Below, piece by piece: positions 8,333 to 17,610 of a stretch of DNA of 64,000 bases. Positions within the stretch are counted from its first letter, which is position 1. Every line of letters starts with the position of its first letter. The translations under genes and the position numbers were made by a program. The notes under the pieces are model-generated. The model had not been told where the DNA came from. It was given only the letters and a program-made list of their open reading frames with translations, and did no database searches. The stretch comes from DASZVB01 sp035545855 (lineage in GTDB: Bacteria > Myxococcota_A > Polyangia > Polyangiales > Polyangiaceae): NCBI GenBank assembly GCA_035545855.1, contig DASZXK010000101.1, positions 1 through 64,000 on the forward strand, in the 5' to 3' direction.

Positions 8333-8854
8333 GTGCGCCCACCCGCATTCGTCCTGCTCCTCCTCCTGACCGCTCCGGGGTGCAAGAAAGCTGGAGGCGA
8401 CGATCTCGGCTCCATCGAGCTGCACGTGGACGGCAAGACCGTGAGCCTGTCGAAGGGGGAAGCGTCCTTCCACCCGGGCACCGACGGAAACCACAAGCTT
8501 TCCCTATTTTCCCACGACGGGGAGTTGAACCGCCTCGTGGTGGAGCTGGAGTCGGGCGCCCCGTCGGTGGCGGAGTGGGTGGGGAAGCCCGTTCAGGGGC
8601 TGGACTACGCGGAGCAGAACCCGGAAAAGAAGAAGCTCGGCGTGAACCGCGACATCAACCGCTTCCGGGACGGCTCCAAGTACTACGAGGGCTACCACGT
8701 CGCCGGCACCGTTCGGAGCGCGACGGACGCCGAGGTGCGGGTGGACCTCGACAGTGTCTTCCTCGAGTTTTCGGACACGGACGAGGGAGACGAGGCCACC
8801 GGTCGCGAGGTCCCCGTGAAGGGGTCGATGCGGCTCCCGCTCACGGTTCGGTAG
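8333..8854 (+). CDS. Small lipoprotein of unknown function
   Basis: The 173-residue product begins with a short signal (VRPPAFVLLLLL) ending in the lipobox TAPGC, so it should be lipidated at Cys17 and sit in the membrane facing the periplasm. I chose GTG 8333 because AGGAG lies seven bases upstream and the signal peptide fits; longer frames from 8282 would bury the signal. The mature part looks beta-rich (IELHVDGKTVSL, VRVDLDSVFLEFSD) with acidic patches. I recognise no domain. A TACCCT element at 8309-8314 could be its -10 box, although no good -35 is correctly spaced. Confidence 0.82.
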   Translation: MRPPAFVLLLLLTAPGCKKAGGDDLGSIELHVDGKTVSLSKGEASFHPGTDGNHKLSLFSHDGELNRLVVELESGAPSVAEWVGKPVQGLDYAEQNPEKKKLGVNRDINRFRDGSKYYEGYHVAGTVRSATDAEVRVDLDSVFLEFSDTDEGDEATGREVPVKGSMRLPLTVR

Positions 8855-8865
8855 GGCGTCGGAGA

Positions 8866-8886
8866 CGAGGCAGGCGCCGTGCCTCG
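8866..8886 (+). terminator. Hairpin after the lipoprotein gene
   Basis: CGAGGCA and TGCCTCG form a perfect 7-bp stem with a 7-base loop, 12 bases past the stop at 8854. It probably helps end the transcript. No T-run. Confidence 0.45.
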
Positions 8887-9208
8887 CGGCAGACCCGAAC
8901 AGAGCGTCATCGCAGAGCTCCGCCGCCGACACGCGGGCGTCGCCCTTCGCACCCGAGCTCCAGGGCGGCGACATTCTGCTACTCCCGCTCGGATCCGAAA
9001 TCATCGGAAGGCTCCAATCGCCGGGACGCATTCGGAGCAAGAACTGCGCCGTGGCGGACCGAGGCGGAAGGCCGGCATCCCACCATCGGGTACGTGACGC
9101 CGGTCGAATGCGGGCGATTCACCCAGACGCCGATCGCGGTGTGATCAGCGCGGCCCGCTCGAATGACCGGCAGATCTCCCGCGCTCGCGTGCTAGAAGCA
9201 GCCGCGGG
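8887..9208. other. Intergenic stretch without a recognisable gene
   Basis: About 320 bp between a lipoprotein gene and the membrane glycosyltransferase. Open frames here have shadow-like composition (many Arg, Pro and Ala). A CTAGAA at 9191-9196 could serve as a -10 for the downstream gene. I see no other structure. Confidence 0.4.
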
Positions 9209-11521
9209 ATGGTCGATCGGTGGGTCCTCTCGAGAGCAGTGGCTCTGGGCGGCTCGATCGCGCTCCTCGCGTATTTCGCCACCGAGCTGCACCACCGGCG
9301 GCCCCTCGGAGACTGGGCGGCAGTCTTCCTCCTGGTCATCTGGGCGTGGGAAGCTCTCTTTGTGTCCGCGTGCCTGTGCCTCGGGCACTGGGCGCTCGAG
9401 CGCGTGTTCCGGCTCCGGGAGCTCCCGAGAGTGGAGAGCGTCGCGTGGTCCATGGCCCTCGGCGTGATCGGCTTCGTCGCGCTCCTGTTCGCCTGCGGCG
9501 CGGTGGGCCTGTTTCGCCCGTGGGTCGCGGTCGCCCTCCCGGGCGTCCTCGTCGCGACGAATCATCGTCGCGTGTCGCGAGCGTTCCATGCGATCTGGAC
9601 CGCGCCGCCTCGGCTCGGCCTCTCCGGGGCGGGCTTCGCGGTGGCGGCCGCCGGCTTGGTCGCCCTCGCCGGAATCTATCTGGGAGCAATGACCCCCGCC
9701 GCGATCAGCTGCGACGCGGGCTGGTTTCACATGAGCTCCGCCGAGGACTACGTACGCGAGGGGCGGCTCGTGCCCCAGATCGGGGACTGGGCGAAGACGC
9801 TCCCGCAGCTCACGGCGATGCTCCACACCTGGGCATTTCTCGTGCCGGGAATGAACACGCCCCAGCACTGGATGCTCGGTCTGCACACCGAGTTCGTCCT
9901 CTTCGTCATGACGCTGCTCTCCGTCGTCGTGGCAGTTCGGTGGGTTCTCGACACCCCGGACGGGCACCATCTCGCCTGGGCCGCGTACTTCCTGTTCCCG
10001 AGCATCTTCATCGACGACTCGAACCTCGGCGGGGCCGCCGATCACGTGCAGGCCTTCTTCGCGCTGCCGCTCCTCATCACGGCCCTCAGAGCGTTCGAAC
10101 GTCCGGACCTCAGGATGGCCGCGCTCGCTGGGACGCTCGCCGGCGGGTCGTTCTCCACGAAGATCCAGGCGCTCTACGTCGTCCTGCCGCTGTTCGTGCT
10201 CCTCTGTGCGAGGGCCGCGTGGGCGGCACGCCCGGCGGAGGGTCGGACCGGTGCTCGCCGCGCCGCCCTCCTCGGTCCGTGGACGTTCGCGGCGAGCCTC
10301 ATCGCGGCGTGGAGCCCACAGCTCGTCCGGAACGCCGTGTCCCACCGAAATCCATTTTATCCCTTCCTGCTCGGCTGGTTTCCGCACAGCTACCCGACGA
10401 TGCCCGACGCGAGCCGGCTCTTCTTCGAGCACCTTGCGCCGGTCGGTTCGGGTCCCTTCCTCCAAAGTGCGCGGCACGCGCTCGAGACCGCCTTCACGTT
10501 CCCGTTCGAAACGTACGGACCCCACGCGCCGCAAGGGGTCCCCTTCATCGGCTCGGTCTTCACCATTCTCCTTCCCGTGGCACTCCTCGCGCGGAGGAGA
10601 CGAGTCCTCCTCTCCCTCCTCGTCTCCTTTGGGGCGCTCTTCCAGTGGGCCTACGTGTTTCCCGTGCCCCGGAACCTCCAGACATTCCTGCCGCTCCTCG
10701 TGGTCGTCACGGCGGCATCGCTCGCGGAGCTCTGGTCCCGGGGGCTCGTCGCGCGCGCGTTCGCCGTTCTCCTCGTTGCTCTTCAGGGCTCCTGGGGCGC
10801 CGCGGAGGCGTCCGTCTCCGCCCGGGGTCGCATCGACGACGCTCTGGCGCTCCTCGAGACCATCGTCTCGGGAGACGGTCGAAAACGTCTCGACGAGTAC
10901 TTCTCGGGCCGCCGTGCGCTCGACCGAGGACTACCGAAGAACGCGGTCGTGCTCCTCCACACGACGTACGCCCAGCTCGGCATCAACCGGCGCACGCTGC
11001 TCGATTGGCCCGGCTTCCAGGGCCTGATCGACTACCGCCCCATGCGATCCCCGCGAGACGTCTGCGGCCGCTTCCGCGAGCTCGGGGTGACCCACGTCGC
11101 CACGTCGCCCGAGTGGCCCGCACATTCCAGGCAGGAAGAGGCCCTGGTGGACGCGTTCCTCGCCCGGTACGGGCGCAGCAGGGGCCCGATGGGAGAGTTC
11201 GTCCTGTGGGCGATGCCCCCGCGGTGCCCGCCGGACACCCCGCCTTTCCGCGTCGCGAGCTTCCAGATGCCCGGATACGAGGACGGTCTCTATGCCGTCG
11301 AACGTATGACCTCGCTGGACGACGGACCGCGGCCGGCCAGAAAGCGCGCCGACGTTCCTGCCGGGGCCGCTGCGGCCGCGTCGATCCTTCCCGAAGCCGA
11401 CGTGGTCTTCGTCGCGAAAGAGGTCGAGCTCCCTGCGGGCGTCCTGAAGACGCTCGCCGTCGGCTACACCATCGTCGCGGCGTACCCCGACTACCACGTC
11501 TACCTGCGCTCGCTGAGGTAG
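9209..11521 (+). CDS. Polytopic membrane protein, GT-C glycosyltransferase-like
   Basis: The 770-residue protein has about ten to twelve hydrophobic segments between residues 10 and 530, then a soluble C-terminal part of about 240 residues. An acidic loop after the fourth or fifth segment (CDAGWFHMSSAEDY near 170) is like the Asp-containing first periplasmic loop of GT-C enzymes. These use lipid-phosphate sugars to modify glycans, lipids or proteins at the outer face of the membrane. No family was identified beyond this general fold. It faces another GT-C-like gene convergently at 11595, which suggests a shared envelope-glycan role. The start ATG 9209 puts the first membrane helix at the N-terminus. 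Confidence 0.75.
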   Translation: MVDRWVLSRAVALGGSIALLAYFATELHHRRPLGDWAAVFLLVIWAWEALFVSACLCLGHWALERVFRLRELPRVESVAWSMALGVIGFVALLFACGAVGLFRPWVAVALPGVLVATNHRRVSRAFHAIWTAPPRLGLSGAGFAVAAAGLVALAGIYLGAMTPAAISCDAGWFHMSSAEDYVREGRLVPQIGDWAKTLPQLTAMLHTWAFLVPGMNTPQHWMLGLHTEFVLFVMTLLSVVVAVRWVLDTPDGHHLAWAAYFLFPSIFIDDSNLGGAADHVQAFFALPLLITALRAFERPDLRMAALAGTLAGGSFSTKIQALYVVLPLFVLLCARAAWAARPAEGRTGARRAALLGPWTFAASLIAAWSPQLVRNAVSHRNPFYPFLLGWFPHSYPTMPDASRLFFEHLAPVGSGPFLQSARHALETAFTFPFETYGPHAPQGVPFIGSVFTILLPVALLARRRRVLLSLLVSFGALFQWAYVFPVPRNLQTFLPLLVVVTAASLAELWSRGLVARAFAVLLVALQGSWGAAEASVSARGRIDDALALLETIVSGDGRKRLDEYFSGRRALDRGLPKNAVVLLHTTYAQLGINRRTLLDWPGFQGLIDYRPMRSPRDVCGRFRELGVTHVATSPEWPAHSRQEEALVDAFLARYGRSRGPMGEFVLWAMPPRCPPDTPPFRVASFQMPGYEDGLYAVERMTSLDDGPRPARKRADVPAGAAAAASILPEADVVFVAKEVELPAGVLKTLAVGYTIVAAYPDYHVYLRSLR

Positions 11522-11594
11522 GCCATTCGCCCAGCGCCCTGGAGCCCACACGGCGCTCCCTCGCGCCTCGACCCTCACGCGGGCTCGGCGCGGC

Positions 11595-13127
11595 TCACTC
11601 GGCGACCCAGATCTCGTCGGGGCGGACCTCGGCGCCGCTCTTCGGCCACAAGGCGTGATCCAAGGGGGAGAACATGCGCTCCTTGAAGCGGTAGTTCCGG
11701 CGGATGAAGTCGATCATGTCGAGGGGCAAGAAGCCCGCGGCGCGATCCATCACGATCGTCTTGAAGCGGTGGCGACGGATCTCATCCTGGAATTCCGCGT
11801 GGAGCCGGACAGCCAAGGGTCCGCCGCCCTTCAGAACGTCCACGATGCCCATCGTCGGCGAGCACGGGACCTGCTGCCCCGCGCGCGCCGCGTAGTACGT
11901 CGATGTCGTGACCCAGAGAGGCTTCTCGAGCTGCTTCATCCGCGCGAGCACACGGGCCCCTGCGAACGCGTCGGCGCGCGTGGGTACGGCTCGGGCGGGG
12001 TCGTAGTGCGAGACCACGGCGAGCGCCCATGTCGCGAGCCCGGCCAGCACCGGCGCGGCCGGGTACACGGGGCCGAGCCGGCGGAGAGCGGCGACCTCCA
12101 CACCGAACGCGATCGCGAACGCGGTGTACGCGGGCATCAGGACGTTGGGGTACCCGCCCGTGTGCAAGATGCTCGCGAGCGACGCGGCGGTCGCCGAGAG
12201 CACGAAGAGCGCGTTCTGTGCCCAGGCCCGAAAATCCCCGGGGCGAAGGCCCACGCCGCACACGAGCGCGATCGCGGCGAGCGTCATCGGTGCGACGGGG
12301 CCCCAGAAGTACTTCTCGAGCGCTGCGCTCGCGCCCGCCCAGGCGACTTCGTGCTGCGACGGCAGCGTGATGTAATAAAACCAGAACCACCCGCGCGAAG
12401 TCGCCTGGAAGACCCCGATCGCGAGACCGAGGACGACGGCGAACGAGGCCCCCGCGATCAGACCGAGCCGGAAGCGCCGAAAGAGGAGCGGCACGATCGC
12501 GGACACGGCGAGGAAGAGTGCCGTCTGCTTCCCGAGGGCGGACGCGGCGAGCAGCACTCCCACGAGGATGGCGCGGCGGGGGCCTTCCGCGCGCGCTGCG
12601 AGCACCTGCGCGGCGAGAACGAGCAGCACGAAGAGCGAATCGACGCGGGCGATGTCGAACCAGAACCCGGTGATGCCGTACGTCGCGGAGAGGGCACCCG
12701 CGGCGACGAGGCCGGCAAGCGCGTCGTCCGTCTCTTCACGTACCCAGCGTGCGACGAGCACCAGGCTTCCCAGCATGGAGCAGAGCGACACGAGGCGCGG
12801 CCCGAGATACGAGACCCCGACGAACGACGAGACGAGCGCCGACACGTAGTAGTAGAGCGGCGGATAGATCAGCGGCGTGAAGTCGAAAGACGGGGCCCGG
12901 TACAGGTTCTGGCCCTGCCGCGCGAGGGCGACGTGCGTGACGACGTCCCCCTCCATCCATTCGAGGTCGAACTGGAACCCGACGCGGCGGACCGCCACGC
13001 CGATCCAGCGCTCCATGGACGCGACGGCGAACAGCAGGAGCCCCGCCGCGACCAGGAGCGACAGCCACCGCCCGCCGCGAACCCACTCGCGGGCACCCCC
13101 GAGGAACGCCCGGACCGCTCTCTGCAC
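11595..13127 (-). CDS. Polytopic membrane glycosyltransferase-like protein (ArnT/DUF2029-like plan)
   Basis: This 510-residue protein has an N-terminal membrane helix at 22-42 and a first periplasmic loop with FDLEWMEGDVVTHVALARQG (54-73), which includes the acidic residues typical of GT-C enzymes. IYPPLYYYVSALVSSF (89-104) resembles the PPLYY motif common in this superfamily, and several more membrane helices run to about residue 380. A soluble tail follows. It would transfer a sugar from a polyprenyl-phosphate carrier to an envelope acceptor. The start ATG fits the first helix. It runs towards the 770-residue gene, with only 73 bp between the stops. Substrate unknown. Confidence 0.8.
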   Translation of the reverse strand: MQRAVRAFLGGAREWVRGGRWLSLLVAAGLLLFAVASMERWIGVAVRRVGFQFDLEWMEGDVVTHVALARQGQNLYRAPSFDFTPLIYPPLYYYVSALVSSFVGVSYLGPRLVSLCSMLGSLVLVARWVREETDDALAGLVAAGALSATYGITGFWFDIARVDSLFVLLVLAAQVLAARAEGPRRAILVGVLLAASALGKQTALFLAVSAIVPLLFRRFRLGLIAGASFAVVLGLAIGVFQATSRGWFWFYYITLPSQHEVAWAGASAALEKYFWGPVAPMTLAAIALVCGVGLRPGDFRAWAQNALFVLSATAASLASILHTGGYPNVLMPAYTAFAIAFGVEVAALRRLGPVYPAAPVLAGLATWALAVVSHYDPARAVPTRADAFAGARVLARMKQLEKPLWVTTSTYYAARAGQQVPCSPTMGIVDVLKGGGPLAVRLHAEFQDEIRRHRFKTIVMDRAAGFLPLDMIDFIRRNYRFKERMFSPLDHALWPKSGAEVRPDEIWVAE

Positions 13128-13183
13128 GCGGGACCGTTACCACGGTCGCGCGCGTTCGTGGAAGCCGGGGCGTGATCGGCGAA

Positions 13184-13262
13184 CCCGGGAGGGCGAGCGA
13201 GGCGGATTCCACGCGGGCGGAGAGAGCCGTTTGGCTTCGGCGCGGGAGAGGCTTACCCTGGA
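13184..13262 (+). repeat. Promoter-bearing repeat copy A
   Basis: This stretch aligns with copy B at 15823-15909. Shared parts are CCGGGAG-GCGA at the start, CGCGGG and GCGGAGA in the middle, CGTTTGGCTTC, GAGG and TACCCTGGA. TTGGCT at 13231-13236 and TACCCT at 13254-13259 are 17 bp apart, as in copy B. Nothing on the plus strand downstream looks like a gene here, only the antisense strand of a lipoprotein gene. The rest of 13128-13311 is empty. Confidence 0.55.
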
Positions 13263-13311
13263 TGACCTGCGGCGTGAGTGCGTCATCGGCGCTCGCTGAC
13301 GTCCGCTGCGC

Positions 13312-14100
13312 TCAGCAACTCGGACAGAAGCACCCGATGGTGCCGTCGCTCGCTTCGCCGCAGCTGATGCCGCCGCAGGCATCCATGCAAGCGCAGGTCG
13401 GCACATCGCAGCCCGGCGGCTTTCGGACGCAGTGAACGCTCTGAACGAACGCCTCGTACCTCACGCACGCGAGACCCTCGGCGCGGCACGTGTCGCACGA
13501 ATCCACGTCGGAGCAGTACTCCGCCGGGATGCATCTCCCGGTGTAGCAATCCTGATCGATCTCCGGGGCCGTGCCGGGGGCGCAGCTCGGCGCGATTGAC
13601 TTGCAAGTGACGGTGCTCGTCGCGCACGGCCGGTCGAACACGCAGCGTCCCGCGGCGCACTTCGCGCCGGGTCTCGTGCCGCCGGATACGGTGCACGCGC
13701 CCGTCTTGCAATCGGCGGGGCAGCCGGTGGGCGGATTCGCCTTCGCGACGGGTTCGCAGAAGCAGCAATCCTCGAACACCGTGCAGTCCGAGTCGACCGT
13801 GCACCTGTCGGGTTCCCGCGTGGCGGCGCCGCCCGATGCCGTCGCGCCGCCGGTGCTGTTGACGCCTCCGGCGTTGGTGGCACCTCCAGCGCCGCCTGAT
13901 CCGACGCTGCCTCCTCCGCCGCTCACTCCGCTGCCGGCTGCGCCTCCCGACGACGCTCCGCCCGCTCCACCGTCCGACGGCGTTCCCGATCCTGTGCTTC
14001 CACCGGTCGCTCCGCCGCACGCACCGAGGAGGGTGCAGGTGCCGGCGACGGCGAGCGTGCTCGCGGCGTTTCGGAGAAGGGTTCGAGCGCGCGGCGTCAC
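13312..14100 (-). CDS. Cys-rich lipoprotein with Gly/Ala/Ser linker
   Basis: The 262-residue protein has an N-terminal signal ending in the lipobox LLGAC (around residue 27). A linker of about 65 residues rich in Gly, Ala and Ser follows, then a Cys-rich domain of about 165 residues with more than 20 Cys, most likely disulphide-bonded outside the cytoplasm. This is the typical look of myxobacterial surface lipoproteins whose roles are unknown. The start is a GTG at 14100; no clear ribosome-binding site precedes it, but TACACT at 14111-14116 (minus strand) suggests a near-leaderless message. It lies upstream of nothing obvious and is read in the same direction as the next lipoprotein gene, 85 bp away. 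Confidence 0.8.
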   Translation of the reverse strand: MTPRARTLLRNAASTLAVAGTCTLLGACGGATGGSTGSGTPSDGGAGGASSGGAAGSGVSGGGGSVGSGGAGGATNAGGVNSTGGATASGGAATREPDRCTVDSDCTVFEDCCFCEPVAKANPPTGCPADCKTGACTVSGGTRPGAKCAAGRCVFDRPCATSTVTCKSIAPSCAPGTAPEIDQDCYTGRCIPAEYCSDVDSCDTCRAEGLACVRYEAFVQSVHCVRKPPGCDVPTCACMDACGGISCGEASDGTIGCFCPSC

Positions 14101-14185
14101 TGCGGGACGCAGTGTACCTCGGGACCAGCCTGCGCGTCGGGTCCGCGCGGCACGACCTCACCGCGCGCCGGGCTCGCGTGAGGTC

Positions 14186-15763
14186 CTATTCCGGGAGCAC
14201 GCGGAGGGTCGAGCCGGAGATCCAAAACACGTGCTCGCCGTCAGCCGTCACGACTGAACTCGAAGGGAAGAGAGTCGACAAGGTGTTCCCGCCACAAAGC
14301 GGGAAACGAACTCCGGCGGCATAGGCGTTCTTGTCGCTTGCTGCGCCGATGTTTTCCATGGCGACCATGCCCGGAAGCATGGCGGACGCCTGCTTCGGCG
14401 CCCAGGGCGCCGTGACCATCCCTTCGCCGCCCCAGAACGTCCGTGTCGCGAAGGTCGTCGTGTCCAGACCCACCGCGAAATAGTGGTAGCTGCTCCCGTC
14501 CGGGTTCGGAGACCGGTTGCCGCAAAACACCGTCTTCGCGGTCACGACGAACCGGGAGCCGCAAAGAAATGGAAGGCGTTGCAGGGTCGACGCCTGTTCG
14601 CCGGCGGGGGGAATGTCCACGATGAAGATGTCGTACGCGTAGAACGGCTGATCCACGCTACCCGACGTGTAGTGGAACCAGATGCGGCCACCGACGACGA
14701 TGAGATCATCGGGGAACTGGTCCCCGGCATCCCAGCCGAACGAAGCGAGCTGTGTGGTGGCTCCACCCGATACCGGTGCACGCCGAAGGATCACGGAAGA
14801 GGTGAAGTTGATGGCGTCGTCGACCCGCTCGGCCCAGTAGAAGAAAGTGCCATCGCTTCCCGGGAGGGTGATCGCGCTTGGCGCGAACGATTCAGGCGTT
14901 CCACCGGTGACGGGCACCCGCATCAACCCCGCGGAGCCGAGATAGAATGCATAGCCGTCGAGCACGGTGAAGGACGGATCCCAATTCCCGCCGGCCACCC
15001 CCGTCGCGACCGTCTGAACGACGCCGCCCGTCTTCGAGACGCGGAGCAGCTTCGATCCGCCCACCCAGTAGAGATAGGAGCCCGATTGCTGGAGCGACCA
15101 GGGTTCGGCCGGGAGCGCCGAGCTCGGCAAGGTCAGGACCACGTTCGCATCAGCGGCCAAGCACTTTCCCTCGACGCACGTGCCGGACGCACAAGCCTGA
15201 TCGCAGGCGCCGCAGTTCAGGGGGTCGGATCGGAGGTCGACGCATTCGCTGATGGCTGCGCAGTTTGCGAAGACGTTTCCGCACCCTGTCCCGGTCGTCG
15301 CTACCCCGTGAGGGCAGATCACGGCATCCGGCGCGCACTCGACGGTAGCGCAGCCCGCGGGGGAGTTCCCGCCGAACGGGACGCACGTCGAGCAAGCCGA
15401 GCAATCGGGGCAATCCGGCGCTTGCGTACATCCGGCAGGCGCCGGAAACGATGTCGGGCCTGCGCAAGGCGAGGAAACGGTGGCCCCGTCGCTCCCCGCG
15501 TCGGCAGGCGTGGCGGCGTCGGCGTGCCCCGCTTCGATCGACGCATCCGACTTTGCCGACGCGGCGGCGCCGCCGGATGCGGACACGCCGGCGGTCCCAG
15601 CGTCGCGAGCGCCCCCGTCACCGCCGTTCGCCATTGCGCCGGAGTCGACGGGCGTCCCTCCGCCGTCTGCAGTCCGAGCGTGCTCTCCACCCAGGTCATT
15701 CGAAGAGCAGGCGGCGAGTGCCGCTGCCACGACGACCGCCCCCGGCTTCCATCCTCTCCCCAT
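14186..15763 (-). CDS. Lipoprotein with Cys-rich module and beta-propeller-like domain
   Basis: The 525-residue product starts MGRGWKPGAVVVAAALAAC, a signal peptide with lipobox ALAAC; an upstream ATG at 15817 would add 18 unsuitable residues. A low-complexity Ala/Gly/Asp linker (to about 100) is followed by a Cys module containing DPLNCGACDQACASGTC, the same CGAC pattern repeated twelve times in the protein at 42377. From about 210 onward, repeated WSLQQSGSYLYWV, GYAFYLGSAGLMRVP and GTFFYWAERVD units are spaced 40-45 residues apart, as in a beta-propeller. It probably sits on the outer surface and binds a ligand or a partner. No enzyme motif seen. Confidence 0.8.
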   Translation of the reverse strand: MGRGWKPGAVVVAAALAACSSNDLGGEHARTADGGGTPVDSGAMANGGDGGARDAGTAGVSASGGAAASAKSDASIEAGHADAATPADAGSDGATVSSPCAGPTSFPAPAGCTQAPDCPDCSACSTCVPFGGNSPAGCATVECAPDAVICPHGVATTGTGCGNVFANCAAISECVDLRSDPLNCGACDQACASGTCVEGKCLAADANVVLTLPSSALPAEPWSLQQSGSYLYWVGGSKLLRVSKTGGVVQTVATGVAGGNWDPSFTVLDGYAFYLGSAGLMRVPVTGGTPESFAPSAITLPGSDGTFFYWAERVDDAINFTSSVILRRAPVSGGATTQLASFGWDAGDQFPDDLIVVGGRIWFHYTSGSVDQPFYAYDIFIVDIPPAGEQASTLQRLPFLCGSRFVVTAKTVFCGNRSPNPDGSSYHYFAVGLDTTTFATRTFWGGEGMVTAPWAPKQASAMLPGMVAMENIGAASDKNAYAAGVRFPLCGGNTLSTLFPSSSVVTADGEHVFWISGSTLRVLPE

Positions 15764-15822
15764 CGACGGATGATGGTCGTGCGTCGCGGGCAACGCAAGC
15801 GGCAATCCCCGCCCCATTTGCT

Positions 15823-15909
15823 CCGGGAGAGCGACGAGCGCGACGAGCGCGGAAAACCGCGGGAGCGGAGACCCGTTTGGCTTCCGCCCCTCGGAGGCCT
15901 ACCCTGGAC
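15823..15909 (+). promoter_or_regulatory. Promoter of the TerB-PPP phosphatase gene (repeat copy B)
   Basis: TTGGCT (15877-15882) and TACCCT (15900-15905) are separated by 17 bp, a sigma70-like spacing. The start codon ATG is at 15914, so a transcript starting 7 bases after the -10 would have almost no leader. The same elements with the same spacing occur in copy A at 13184-13262. The bases upstream also match copy A. Confidence 0.6.
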
Positions 15910-15913
15910 GGTC

Positions 15914-17605
15914 ATGTTGACGTTCAGCCAGGACGGGCCCACCGCGGACAAGCAGATGCGCGCGGTGATTTTTTATCTGACGACGTTCGGCTACATCGAC
16001 GGTGACTTCGACCAGTCGGAGAAGTCCTTCGTTCGGGACTACATCCGGAGGCTCGTCGAGCATCGCGTCCACGGCGCCGTGGACGAGAGCGATCAGAAGC
16101 TCCGGGCCGAGCTCGTGAAGAAGTTCTCCACGCACTTCCTCGAGGTCTTCGAGGGCATCGACAACCAGGTGAAGGAGCTCTTCACCGAGGCCGTCGCCGA
16201 GGGCGAGGCGCAGGACAATTTCGTCCACTCCAAGCTCAAGCTCCGCTGTTTCGAGATCTTCAAGAGCTTCGATCCGCAGAACCAGGAGCAGCTCATGCTC
16301 ACGATAGACGAGCTCATCCAGGCGGACGGCCAGGTGCATCCGGCGGAGGCCAAGTTCCGCGGCGAGCTCGCGGAGCTGCTCGAAGCCGATCTCGGTGTGG
16401 AGCTCATCGACGACGGCGCGGAGGCTCGTTCGGTGGCGGTGTCCGCCGGCGCGGTCGTCTCCCCGGCGATGGAGAATCACCCGTTCTTCGAGCAGTTCGA
16501 GCACCACTACACCGCGAACTCGGAGCGTCTCCGGGTGCAGGTCGCCGCCGATCGCAAGCTGATGGATGACGTCATCCAGAAGCTCGACGACCAGCGCAAG
16601 GCCGGGGAAGGGCGGCTCCTCGGCAAGAAGACGGTCGCGGAGTTTCCCCCTGGAGCCAGCTTCCTGGACGGACACGTGCACGTGCTCTCACCGGAGAAGG
16701 GGAAGGAGTACGAGATCATCGTCGTGGGGGACCTTCACGGTTGCTACAGCTGCCTGAAGGCGGTGCTCCTCCAGTCGGATTTCTTTGCGAAGGTGAACCG
16801 CTTCGTCGCGGATCCCGAGAATAACCCGGAGACGAAGCTCGTTCTGCTCGGCGACTACATCGATCGCGGGATGTTCAGCTATCAGGGCGTGCTGCGGTCG
16901 GCGATGCAGCTCTTCATGGCCGCCCCCGAGCACGTGTATCTGCTCCGGGGGAACCACGAGTACTACATCGAGCACCAGGGCCGTGTGCTCGGGGCGGTGC
17001 GGCCGAGCGAGGCGATGGACACGCTGAAGCCGCACCTCTCGCAGGAAGTCTTCGCGCACTACATGCAGCTCTTCGACGCCCTCCCGAACATGCTCCTGTT
17101 CGACAAGATCCTGTTCGTCCACGGCGGCATCGCCCGGGATCTCCTGCTGAAGGAGCGCTACCGGGATCTCTCCAGCCTGAACGACTGGGACATTCGCTTC
17201 CAGATGATGTGGAGCGATCCCAGCTCGGCGGACGTCATCCCCGCCACGCTCCAGGAGCAGTCCTCCCGGTTCCCCTTCGGACGACTGCAGAGTCAGGCAT
17301 TCCTGCAGAGGATCGGCTGCGACACGCTCATCCGTGGCCACGAGAAGGTCGACGAAGGGTTTCGCCGCGTCTACGACGACGCGAACCAGCTCCTCATCAC
17401 GCTCTTCTCCGCCGGCGGCAACGACAACCGGGATCTCCCGGAGGACAGCAGCTATCGCTCCGTGACGCCGATGGCGCTCACCATCCGGCACAGGAACGAT
17501 CGGAGCGAGATCACGCCGTGGAAGATCGACTACGAGCCGTACAACCATGCCGAGCGCAACCGGTTCTACGGGTCGCAGCCCGAGATCGCACTCCGGCCCG
17601 GGTGA
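15914..17605 (+). CDS. PPP-family serine/threonine phosphatase with N-terminal TerB-like domain
   Basis: This 563-residue protein joins two parts. Residues 1-160 are helical with two TerB-type signatures, YIDGDFDQSE (27-36) and QADGQVHPAE (136-145). Residues 265-520 are a PPP metallophosphatase with all core motifs: GDLHG (272-276), GDYIDRG (313-319), RGNHE (345-349), VHGG near 399 and RGHE near 477. These residues hold the two metal ions and activate water. It should remove phosphate from Ser/Thr residues in the cytoplasm, and the TerB part probably senses or docks. The start ATG 15914 lies 8 bases after the -10 box, so there is no Shine-Dalgarno site. Kinases in this window (45372, 61919) could be functional partners, but nothing shows it. 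Confidence 0.92.
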   Translation: MLTFSQDGPTADKQMRAVIFYLTTFGYIDGDFDQSEKSFVRDYIRRLVEHRVHGAVDESDQKLRAELVKKFSTHFLEVFEGIDNQVKELFTEAVAEGEAQDNFVHSKLKLRCFEIFKSFDPQNQEQLMLTIDELIQADGQVHPAEAKFRGELAELLEADLGVELIDDGAEARSVAVSAGAVVSPAMENHPFFEQFEHHYTANSERLRVQVAADRKLMDDVIQKLDDQRKAGEGRLLGKKTVAEFPPGASFLDGHVHVLSPEKGKEYEIIVVGDLHGCYSCLKAVLLQSDFFAKVNRFVADPENNPETKLVLLGDYIDRGMFSYQGVLRSAMQLFMAAPEHVYLLRGNHEYYIEHQGRVLGAVRPSEAMDTLKPHLSQEVFAHYMQLFDALPNMLLFDKILFVHGGIARDLLLKERYRDLSSLNDWDIRFQMMWSDPSSADVIPATLQEQSSRFPFGRLQSQAFLQRIGCDTLIRGHEKVDEGFRRVYDDANQLLITLFSAGGNDNRDLPEDSSYRSVTPMALTIRHRNDRSEITPWKIDYEPYNHAERNRFYGSQPEIALRPG

Positions 17606-17610
17606 CGTGC

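Noticed and set aside
13261..13435. Possible small gene behind promoter copy A
   Set aside because: The frame after TACCCTGG starts with ATG but is the antisense of the Cys-rich lipoprotein gene and has no protein-like features.
14483..15913. Extended N-terminus for the phosphatase gene (open upstream to 14483)
   Set aside because: The added 477 residues are antisense to the lipoprotein gene and shadow-like. The TerB domain begins right at ATG 15914, just after a promoter.
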